From an uncultured bacterium (GTDB lineage Bacteria; Bacteroidota; Bacteroidia; Chitinophagales; Chitinophagaceae): 36,941 nt of DNA. Under the pieces are notes generated by a model that worked only from the letters and a program-made list of their open reading frames with translations, was not told the DNA's origin and made no database searches. Of this stretch, positions 9,141 through 17,020 are shown piece by piece. Location: NCBI GenBank assembly GCA_903959965.1, contig CAJBZC010000055.1, forward strand, positions 1 to 36,941, in the 5' to 3' direction. How positions within the stretch are numbered: position 1 is the first letter of the stretch; each line of letters begins with the position of its first letter. The position numbers and the translations under genes were made by a program.

Positions 9141-11621
9141 TCAATCCACGATGCTGATCTTGGCGTAGTTGAGCATGATCTTTTTTTCTCCGTTCAATTC
9201 GAACTGAATGGTGGCGATCGGGTTGTGGGCTGCGCCTTCCATTTTGATTACTTTACCAAATCCGAATTTCTGGTGTTCCACACGTTGACCGACGGCCAGT
9301 TCGCCGGGATCGCTGGCTTTGAAATTGGGGCTGGGCGTATGTTCCACGGGTTTTGACGGCAGCGGTTTAGCGGGTGCATATGATGGTTTCGCCGGGGGTT
9401 CAGGGTATCTGGCATTTCCGGTGTTCGGGCGTTGAGGTTTTTGTCCGTATTCAGGTTTGTTGTTTCCAAATCCGCCTCTCATCCGATCTGAGGGTGATCT
9501 TTGGGCGAAACCGGAGCCCATATTTCTGAGTCCACCGCCTGCGAAGGAACGGTCGAGGTGTTCGTCCGGCAGTTCATCTATGAATCTGCTGGGTTCATTT
9601 TGTACGACCTGTCCGAATTTGTAACGGGTGTTGGCATAGGTGATCCAGAGACGTTTCTTAGCCCTGGTGATCACGACATAGAACAGTCTTCTTTCCTCTT
9701 CAAGTTCTTCCCTTGTATTGATGCTCATGGCATTGGGGAAGAGCATTTCTTCCAGGCCGGCGGCGAATACGCAGGAGAATTCCAGTCCTTTGGCGGCGTG
9801 GATGGTCATGAGTTTGACGGTGTCAGCGTTTTCATCTTTTTCATCCGCATCGGTGAGCAGCGTGATCTGTTGAAGGTAAGCGGCGAGTGTTGCGTTCTGT
9901 ATGCCTCTTTCCAGCGGCATGGGTTCTTTGGGCAGATTGCTGAAGAGGTTTGGTGCTTCATTGCTGCCGAGGGGTTCGTCGTTGAAAGCATCGTTATCCA
10001 GCACAACCCCGTCGATGTCGATCTGTGCGCGATTTTCCTGGTCGTCGACCCATTCCTTGATGGAGTTCAGCAGTTCCTGGATGTTTTCGTAGCGTTGGAC
10101 GCCTTCGGTGCTCTTGTCATTGAAGAGTTCGCGGACGATGTTTGTTTGTTTGCCGATATGCACAGCTACATCGTAGGCATTCCGGGTATCGAGCATGCTG
10201 GCGAAACTCCGGATCATGGTCACGAAGTTTTCGATGACTTCCAGGGTGGACGACCTGAATCCGAATTTAGCGGCCTGGGCGATGACATCCCACATGGAGA
10301 GGTTGTTCTCATTGGCCTGGAGGATGATCTTGTCGACGGTCGTTTTTCCAATGCCGCGCGCGGGATAGTTTATGATCCTTTTCAGGGCTTCTTCATCCTT
10401 AGGATTGATAAGAACCCGTAAGTATGCCACGAAATCCTTGATCTCCTTGCGTTGATAGAAGCTGATGCCACCGTACATCGTGTAGGGGATGCCCATTCGG
10501 CGGAGGGCTTCTTCGAAGGCCCGGCTTTGGGCGTTCGTGCGATAGAGTATAGCGAAATCCCGGTTGAAATAGTGATTTCTCAGTTTTTGCTCCTGGATGG
10601 AGTCTGCAACAAATTTGCCTTCGTCGTTATCGGTCAGTGTACGAACGACTTGTATCTTATCTCCGCCCTGGTTTTCGGTCCAGAGTTCTTTGGGAATCTG
10701 GTTCTTGTTATTGCTGATGACCTGGTTGGCGACCTCCAGGATCTGCTTGGTACTCCGGTAGTTCTGTTCGAGTTTGACGACGTGTACTTCTCCGTAGTCT
10801 TTTTGGAATTGCAGGATATTTTCGATGGTGGCGCCGCGGAAGGAGTAGATGGACTGGGCATCGTCACCAACGACGCATACGTTTTCGTGGGCTGCTCCGA
10901 GGAGTTTGATGATCTCGTATTGGGCGGGGTTGGTATCCTGATACTCGTCGATGAGGATGTATCTGAACTTGTGCTGGTACTTATGCAGGCTGTCCGGGAA
11001 GTTCTTCAGGAGTTCATAGAATTTTAAGAGTAAGTCGTCGAAGTCCATGGCGCCGTTCTTGAAGCATCGCTTTACATAGGCTGCATATATCTGGGCAATG
11101 GCGGGTCTGTTGGCGCGGGTATCTTCCTGTTGCAGGTAGTTGTCTGTGGCGTATTCTTCGGGTCCTATGAGTGCGTTCTTGGCCGAGGATATGCGATTAT
11201 AGACGGCGGCCGGTTTGTAGTGTTTGTCGTCGAGGTTGAGTTCATTGATAACAGTTTTCATGACGCTTTTTGCATCATCCGTATCATAAATGGTGAAGCT
11301 TTGTGGGTAACCGAGTCGTTGTGCCTCGCTTCTGAGGATCCGGGCGAAAACGGAGTGGAAGGTGCCGATGTACAGGTTCCTTGCTTCGTTGTTGCCGAGG
11401 ATATGTTCGACGCGTTCCTTCATCTCCCGGGCAGCCTTGTTTGTGAAGGTCAGGGCCAGAATTCTGAACGAATCGACCCCGTTGGCCATGAGGTGAGCGA
11501 TGCGGGTAGTGAGCACCTTGGTTTTGCCGCTGCCTGCACCGGCAATGATCATGAGGGGGCCTTCCAAGTGAAGGACTGCTTCCCTTTGCTTGTCGTTCAA
11601 ACCCTTCAGGTAGTCTTGCAT
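9141..11621 (-). CDS. ATP-dependent DNA helicase, UvrD/PcrA family
   Basis: LNDKQREAVLHLEGPLMIIAGAGSGKTKVLTTRIAHL (Walker A), ILIDEYQDTNPAQYEI, QNYRSTKQILEVANQVI, LMTIHAAKGLEFSCVF. Confidence 0.96.
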   Translation of the reverse strand: MQDYLKGLNDKQREAVLHLEGPLMIIAGAGSGKTKVLTTRIAHLMANGVDSFRILALTFTNKAAREMKERVEHILGNNEARNLYIGTFHSVFARILRSEAQRLGYPQSFTIYDTDDAKSVMKTVINELNLDDKHYKPAAVYNRISSAKNALIGPEEYATDNYLQQEDTRANRPAIAQIYAAYVKRCFKNGAMDFDDLLLKFYELLKNFPDSLHKYQHKFRYILIDEYQDTNPAQYEIIKLLGAAHENVCVVGDDAQSIYSFRGATIENILQFQKDYGEVHVVKLEQNYRSTKQILEVANQVISNNKNQIPKELWTENQGGDKIQVVRTLTDNDEGKFVADSIQEQKLRNHYFNRDFAILYRTNAQSRAFEEALRRMGIPYTMYGGISFYQRKEIKDFVAYLRVLINPKDEEALKRIINYPARGIGKTTVDKIILQANENNLSMWDVIAQAAKFGFRSSTLEVIENFVTMIRSFASMLDTRNAYDVAVHIGKQTNIVRELFNDKSTEGVQRYENIQELLNSIKEWVDDQENRAQIDIDGVVLDNDAFNDEPLGSNEAPNLFSNLPKEPMPLERGIQNATLAAYLQQITLLTDADEKDENADTVKLMTIHAAKGLEFSCVFAAGLEEMLFPNAMSINTREELEEERRLFYVVITRAKKRLWITYANTRYKFGQVVQNEPSRFIDELPDEHLDRSFAGGGLRNMGSGFAQRSPSDRMRGGFGNNKPEYGQKPQRPNTGNARYPEPPAKPSYAPAKPLPSKPVEHTPSPNFKASDPGELAVGQRVEHQKFGFGKVIKMEGAAHNPIATIQFELNGEKKIMLNYAKISIVD

Positions 11622-11807
11622 GACCGCAAGTTAGGATGATTGCCTTGCATGCGGGGACATGTGAAAAACAAAAGCCGTTTTGAGTATCGATGGATTTGAA
11701 AAGAATCCGTGTCGTGTGGTTTTCAACGGGTTGAACCTGCGAAAACCCTCAACCGGAAGGGATAGACACACTCGTACAATTACGCGTGAAATCGAGTACT
11801 TGTCTTC

Positions 11808-11839
11808 TTGACCCGCGCCTTGCAACAGGCCTATTTTTG
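11808..11839 (+). promoter_or_regulatory. Bacteroidota-type promoter TTG-N21-TATTTTTG
   Basis: TTG at 11808-11810 and TATTTTTG at 11832-11839, 17 nt before ATG 11857. Confidence 0.55.
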
Positions 11840-11856
11840 TTACAAATCCAATCCCC

Positions 11857-12078
11857 ATGAATCTCCTGATGTATGTCGAAGACGAACTCGTCGAATCCGT
11901 ACCATTGGAAAAGGAAATGATCTCCAAACCCGGTTATCTGGGTAATTTCAAGCGCAGGCTTCAGAACAAGCATCGTGAAGTATGTCCAAACGCACCCAAG
12001 CCGCAGTTTTTTGTGGTGAATCCTACCACACAAATCAAACCTGCGGAAATGTTGATTCGTGCGCTTTCGCATCATTAA
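11857..12078 (+). CDS. Small hypothetical protein (73 aa)
   Basis: ORF with a well-placed promoter: MNLLMYVEDELVESVPLEKEMISKPGYLGNFKRRLQNKHREVCPNAPKPQFFVVNPTTQIKPAEMLIRALSHH. Confidence 0.6.
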   Translation: MNLLMYVEDELVESVPLEKEMISKPGYLGNFKRRLQNKHREVCPNAPKPQFFVVNPTTQIKPAEMLIRALSHH

Positions 12079-12233
12079 CAGTTTATTCCCATCGAAAAGG
12101 GTGTCGATCCTCGTCTAAATGTTGTAAGGATATGATGTCGAAAAGCATGAAAGGAGTTGGAACTGATATCTTTTTTCCAAACCTTCAGGACTGTGAGGTG
12201 TTGAAAGTCACATATCTCATCGATTCAAATGAC

Positions 12234-12241
12234 TAATTTTG
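12234..12241 (+). promoter_or_regulatory. Bacteroidota -7 box TAATTTTG upstream of the DsbD-related genes
   Basis: Exact TAnnTTTG match 20 nt before ATG 12262. Confidence 0.45.
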
Positions 12242-12261
12242 TTTTAATCAAATGAGGAATC

Positions 12262-12729
12262 ATGATTCGTACACCGCTTTTTAAGTTCTTATTGCTGATG
12301 CCACTGGCTCTTTCTTTGTCTGCTTTGAAAGCCCAGGTGAAAAATCCGGTGAAATGGACACATACGGTCAAGGCGACGGGAGGAGGAAAGTATGTGGTCA
12401 GCATGAAAGCGGTACTGGAGAAGGGTTGGCATATCTATTCTCAGCATACGCCTGATGGGGGGCCGGTTCCCACCACTGTTGAATTCACGAAGAATCCGCT
12501 GGTTACATTTACCGGTACTGTCAAAGAGGTCGGTAAGCTGGAAAATCATTACGAGAAGTTATTTGGGGTCAATGTGAAGCAGTTTTCAAACGAAGTGACT
12601 TTTGTTCAGGACTTGTCCGTCAAAGGCAAGGTCAAGACGAATGTTAGCGGTAGCATTGAATTCATGATGTGTAATGATACCGAATGTCTTCCGCCGGCTA
12701 CCCAGCGTTTTTCGCTGACGCTACAGTGA
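12262..12729 (+). CDS. Secreted stand-alone DsbD alpha (N-terminal)-like domain protein
   Basis: Signal peptide, then KATGGGKYVVSMKAVLEKGWHIYSQHTPDGGPVPTTVEF...IEFMMCNDTECLPPATQRFSLTL, with the redox Cys pair (CNDTEC). Confidence 0.8.
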   Translation: MIRTPLFKFLLLMPLALSLSALKAQVKNPVKWTHTVKATGGGKYVVSMKAVLEKGWHIYSQHTPDGGPVPTTVEFTKNPLVTFTGTVKEVGKLENHYEKLFGVNVKQFSNEVTFVQDLSVKGKVKTNVSGSIEFMMCNDTECLPPATQRFSLTLQ

Positions 12730-12748
12730 ATCCCATCAAAAAATTCTT

Positions 12749-14731
12749 ATGGTTAAAAAAATATTATCCCTGCTGCTTTTTGCAGCGGGGATTTCTGCAC
12801 ATAGTCTGGCGCAGGAAGCACCCGTGGTTGGTTTTCAGAAGGAGCGGCTGAATGATTCCACGGTTCGGTTGTATTTTGATGTGAAGGGATCATCCGGCAC
12901 CCGCATTTATCGATTGCCGGATGGGCAGGATGTTTTGTATTCGGATATCGAGTTCGACAGTTCATCCAGGCCTTATATCACAGGGAAACCATCATCAATG
13001 GTTGCACCATTGCAGGAGCGTGACGAGGCATTGGAGGCGCAGACCTTTTTTCATCAGGATTCCGTGCGTTGGCGTCAGGACGTCAGGATTTCAACTACCG
13101 ACAGTGTGGTATTGAAGGGTGAATTGAGGTTCATGTACAAGCGTGGAGATGAATTTTTGAACGGATCGGAAACCTTTCGTTTCGAGATCGCTCCCGTCGC
13201 AGGTTCCTCTGATGCTTCGCCGATGGGAGACAGATCATTGTGGTGGATCTTCATTGCCGCTTTCGGTGGCGGCCTGTTGGCCTTGTTGACACCCTGTGTG
13301 TATTCCATGATACCCGTTACGGTGAGTTTCTTCACGAAGCGAAGTACAAACAGAACGCAGGGTATCCGGAACGCGATGTTTTATGCCGCTTCGATCATCA
13401 TCATCTTTACGTTGTTGGGTTTTCTCATAACCCTGGTATTCGGTCCGGCGGCTTTGAATAATCTGGCGACGAACTGGATTGCCAACCTGGTGTTTTTTGC
13501 CCTGTTTGTCATCTTCGGTATCTCTTTTCTGGGCGCTTTTGAGATCAACCTGCCATCATCCTGGATGAACAAATCTGATGCTCGTGCCGGCACGACCAGT
13601 TTCGTGGGCATCTTTTTCATGGCGTTGACCCTGGTGCTGGTATCCTTTTCCTGCACCGGTCCTATCATCGGGAACCTGTTGGTGTTGGCCGCCAAGGGAA
13701 GTTATTTGGGACCTCTGGTGGGGATGCTGGGATTTTCCGTCGCTTTGGCACTTCCCTTTGCCTTATTCGCCTTTTTTCCGAGCAAACTGAATATTTTAGG
13801 TAAGGCTGGTGGATGGTTGAATGCTGTGAAGGTTACGTTGGGCTTTCTGGAATTGGCGCTGGCGTTGAAGTTCCTGTCGAATGCCGATCTGGTGAAGGGC
13901 TGGCGCATCCTTGATCGCGAGGTTTTTCTAAGTCTCTGGATTGTGATCTTTGGTCTGCTGGGGTTATATCTGCTCGGTAAGATCAAATTGCATCATGATG
14001 ACGAGCTGCCGAAGAATGATTTCGGCCTTCCTTATTTGACGGTGACCCGACTGATGTTTGCGATACTTACGCTCAGTTTTACCGTGTACATGGTGCCGGG
14101 ATTGTGGGGGGCACCGCTGAAGGGGATCGGGGCGTTTGTACCACCCCTGGGCACTCAGGATTTCATTTCGACGTCGGGAGCCCAGCGATCTGTTTCCGAA
14201 ACCGATCATGATGATACAGGGTCCTCCGGATTACCGAAGCCGGTCAAATATCATGACCGGATGCGGATGTACGAGCCGGAGGTGGTGACAACATACGGGA
14301 TGTCCACGTATTTCGACTACGAAGAGGCCCTGGCCGTGGCGAGGAAGGTGGGAAAGCCTCTGATGATCGATTTCACTGGCATCAATTGTGTGAACTGTCG
14401 TAAGATGGAAGCGGAGGTGTGGAGTGATCCGGAAGTTATGAAGCGTCTGAAGGAGGATTTTGTGATCGTATCACTGTATGTTGATGTACAAAACATTGAT
14501 CTGCCCGAAAAAGAGCATTATTATTCAGAGGCGTTGACCAAGAAGGTTACCACCTTGGGAGACAAGAATGCTGACATGCAGGTCACGAGGTTCCAGGCCA
14601 ACAGCCAGCCATACTACTTCTTTGTCGACGGCGAAGAGAAGCGACTCGTATCGGAGGGATATGGTTATGATCCGAACATAAAGAAGTTCATCCGATTGCT
14701 GGATGATGCCAAGTCGGCCATGCAGCAATAA
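12749..14731 (+). CDS. DsbD-like thiol:disulfide interchange protein (N-terminal domain, transmembrane core, C-terminal thioredoxin domain)
   Basis: LLTPCVYSMIPVTVSFF and LVSFSCTGPIIGNLL transmembrane cysteines; C-terminal DFTGINCVNCRKMEAEVW thioredoxin-like CxxC. Confidence 0.9.
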   Translation: MVKKILSLLLFAAGISAHSLAQEAPVVGFQKERLNDSTVRLYFDVKGSSGTRIYRLPDGQDVLYSDIEFDSSSRPYITGKPSSMVAPLQERDEALEAQTFFHQDSVRWRQDVRISTTDSVVLKGELRFMYKRGDEFLNGSETFRFEIAPVAGSSDASPMGDRSLWWIFIAAFGGGLLALLTPCVYSMIPVTVSFFTKRSTNRTQGIRNAMFYAASIIIIFTLLGFLITLVFGPAALNNLATNWIANLVFFALFVIFGISFLGAFEINLPSSWMNKSDARAGTTSFVGIFFMALTLVLVSFSCTGPIIGNLLVLAAKGSYLGPLVGMLGFSVALALPFALFAFFPSKLNILGKAGGWLNAVKVTLGFLELALALKFLSNADLVKGWRILDREVFLSLWIVIFGLLGLYLLGKIKLHHDDELPKNDFGLPYLTVTRLMFAILTLSFTVYMVPGLWGAPLKGIGAFVPPLGTQDFISTSGAQRSVSETDHDDTGSSGLPKPVKYHDRMRMYEPEVVTTYGMSTYFDYEEALAVARKVGKPLMIDFTGINCVNCRKMEAEVWSDPEVMKRLKEDFVIVSLYVDVQNIDLPEKEHYYSEALTKKVTTLGDKNADMQVTRFQANSQPYYFFVDGEEKRLVSEGYGYDPNIKKFIRLLDDAKSAMQQ

Positions 14732-14743
14732 ACCATTATATCG

Positions 14744-14767
14744 GGCGGGAGGTGATCACTTCCCGCC
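14744..14767. terminator. Hairpin between convergent genes
   Basis: GGCGGGAGGTGATCACTTCCCGCC: 12-bp arms with one mismatch (G-U compatible). Overlaps the last codons of the minus-strand D-aminoacylase. Confidence 0.5.
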
Positions 14768-16330
14768 TGTTCTTTTCAGGGTTTGTCCGCTTCGTTGTCC
14801 GGTGTGTTGATTGTTTTCGACCACCGGGATTCCATTTACGATTACGAAGGGTATCCCTTCTGAAAACTGGTGTGGAACATCGAAAGTGGATCTGTCGCTT
14901 ACTTTTTCGGGGTCTAGTATGACGATATCGGCGGCAAATCCTTCTTTCAACAGGCCGCGGTCATTTAATCCGAATTTTTGGGCCGGCAGGGAGGTCATTC
15001 TGCGGATGGCTTCTTCGAAGCCGATGACACCCTGTTCGCGGACGTATCTTCCGAGTACGCGGGCATTGGTGCCATATCCACGAGGGTGGGGCATGCCTTT
15101 GCCGGAGCTCACACCGCCGTCTGCAGCAGGCATATTGAAGGGATATTTCATGAAATAGCGGACGTCATCTTCGTTCATGGTGTGATAGACCATCTGAGCG
15201 TTGCCTTTCATGAGCATGTCGAGGATGGTTTCGGCTTCGAATGCCGGTTTAGGTTTTCGGCCTTTCATTTTGTTGATCTCGCTGATGTTTTTGCCATTGA
15301 CCGTGGTGTCAGGACTATACATGGCTACGACTGCATAACTGTAATTCTTGTTTTTGGACTTTTTCAGAGTATTGGCCATGCCTTGGATGATCTTCTTTTT
15401 CAGGTCATTGTCTCTGATTCTTTTCCGAAGGGAGTCGAGTCCTCCATCGAGCGCCCAGTCCGGGACAGTGACGGCCAGGTTGGTGCTGCTGGCGGTATAT
15501 GGGTATTGATCGATCGTCACATCGAGGCCTTGTTTGCGGGCGTTGATCACCTGATCGAGCGTGGATGTTGACCGTCCCCAGTTTGACCGGCCGGCCACTT
15601 TGAAATGGGAGATCTGAACGGGGATGTCGGCTTCACGTCCGATGGTGAGGGCTTCTTCGATGGCCTCGGTCACTTTGCTGCCTTCGTTGCGCATATGTGT
15701 GGCATAAACTCCACTTTTACGTCCGGCGATACGTGCGAGGGAAACGATTTCTTCGGTTTTAGCATACATGCCGGGCAGGTAGATCAGGCCGGTGGAGAGT
15801 CCTACCGCTCCGTCGTCCATGGCATCTTGCATCAGGGAGTCCATTGTTCGTTGTTCTTCAGCGGTAGGAGCCTTATCGAGGAGTCCCATGCCGAGCCGGC
15901 GAATGGTATTATGGCCGGCCAGGGACGCGACGTTGATGGAAGTGCGCATGCTGTCCAACTTCTGGAAGAAAGTCCCCAGATCGTCGAAAGAATTTCCGCA
16001 GTTGCCGGTCACGACGGTGGTCACTCCGTCGCGGATGTAATTATCGGCGGTAGGCCGATCAAAAATACCTCCTTCGATATGTGCATGTACATCGATGAAA
16101 CCCGGTGTGACGTAAAGATTGCCGGCATCGATGGTTCGTGTGGCGGTATGTGGCAGGTTTTTACCCATGCCAATGATTCGTCCGTTTTTGATGGCGATAT
16201 CGGCACGGTACCAGTTATTGCCTGTACCATCGATGATCCTTCCGTTTTTAATGATGAGGTCGGCGGGTGTTTGGGCTGATGCGGTCAATCCAGCCAGGAG
16301 GCAGGCGAAGAATGTAATTCGGAAGGTCAT
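14756..16330 (-). CDS. N-acyl-D-amino-acid deacylase / D-aminoacylase (amidohydrolase)
   Basis: Signal peptide; ADLIIKNGRIIDGTGNNWYRADIAIKNGRI...VTPGFIDVHAHIEGG...GVTTVVTGNCGNS...YATHMRNEGSKVTEAIEEAL. Confidence 0.9.
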   Translation of the reverse strand: MTFRITFFACLLAGLTASAQTPADLIIKNGRIIDGTGNNWYRADIAIKNGRIIGMGKNLPHTATRTIDAGNLYVTPGFIDVHAHIEGGIFDRPTADNYIRDGVTTVVTGNCGNSFDDLGTFFQKLDSMRTSINVASLAGHNTIRRLGMGLLDKAPTAEEQRTMDSLMQDAMDDGAVGLSTGLIYLPGMYAKTEEIVSLARIAGRKSGVYATHMRNEGSKVTEAIEEALTIGREADIPVQISHFKVAGRSNWGRSTSTLDQVINARKQGLDVTIDQYPYTASSTNLAVTVPDWALDGGLDSLRKRIRDNDLKKKIIQGMANTLKKSKNKNYSYAVVAMYSPDTTVNGKNISEINKMKGRKPKPAFEAETILDMLMKGNAQMVYHTMNEDDVRYFMKYPFNMPAADGGVSSGKGMPHPRGYGTNARVLGRYVREQGVIGFEEAIRRMTSLPAQKFGLNDRGLLKEGFAADIVILDPEKVSDRSTFDVPHQFSEGIPFVIVNGIPVVENNQHTGQRSGQTLKRTGGK

Positions 16331-16391
16331 GCTTGGGGCTTGTTTCTTAACAAGGAAGATACGAAATCGGAATACATGCTAACTTTCGGGC

Positions 16392-16877
16392 ATGATCAGC
16401 GTAGCGTCACCGGAGGATTTCTCCTTTTTATATCGGTTGTACATGCATCCGGCCACTAACCCCTGGTTGTTGTACGAGGTGCAGCCAATGGAAGATTTCT
16501 TACCGGAACTGAGGATGTTGACGGACCGAGGTATGTTGTACACGTATGCCTTTGAGGGCGTGACTGTCGGGATGTTCAAGTTGCAGCCTATGAAACATCG
16601 CAACAGTCATATCGTCTATCTCGGCGGTGTGGCGATTGATCCGGATCATTCTTGCCGGGGCATTGGGACGGAGATGATCCGATCTGCGGTAGCACTTGCG
16701 CGTGGGAGGGGTTTTAAACGTATGGAGTTGACGGTGGCAACCGCCAATGAACGGGCAATACGTGTTTATGAACGTGTGGGATTTCGCTTTGAAGGTGTTC
16801 TGCGTGATTATAGTTATCTAGCTTCAGAAGACAGATTTATTGATGAGCAGGTCATGGGGCTCATCTTTGAGGATTAA
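16392..16877 (+). CDS. GNAT family N-acetyltransferase
   Basis: YLGGVAIDPDHSCRGIGTEMIRSAVALARGRGFKRMELTVATANERAIRVYERVGFRFEGVLRDY. Confidence 0.92.
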   Translation: MISVASPEDFSFLYRLYMHPATNPWLLYEVQPMEDFLPELRMLTDRGMLYTYAFEGVTVGMFKLQPMKHRNSHIVYLGGVAIDPDHSCRGIGTEMIRSAVALARGRGFKRMELTVATANERAIRVYERVGFRFEGVLRDYSYLASEDRFIDEQVMGLIFED

Positions 16878-16931
16878 CCCAGACCTCAAGATCTCGCAGT
16901 ACCGATTTTTCTGATCCGGGTCATCTTTCAC

Positions 16932-16965
16932 GGTGACTACAATCATCGTTTCAAGTGATGTCACC
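16932..16965 (+). promoter_or_regulatory. Bulged hairpin in the ppdK leader
   Basis: GGTGAC-taca-ATCA-tcgtttcaag-TGAT-GTCACC: nested complementary arms 56 nt upstream of ATG 17021. Confidence 0.3.
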
Positions 16966-17020
16966 CCATCAAACTGGGTGAGGGTTCAGCTTAACTATGT
17001 GGTGAAACAAATCCCATGTA

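Noticed and set aside
9501-10421. 306-aa plus-strand ORF
   Set aside because: Antisense to the UvrD-like helicase; low-complexity F/G/V-rich translation typical of shadow ORFs.
15605-16279. 224-aa plus-strand ORF
   Set aside because: Antisense to the D-aminoacylase; no plausible product.
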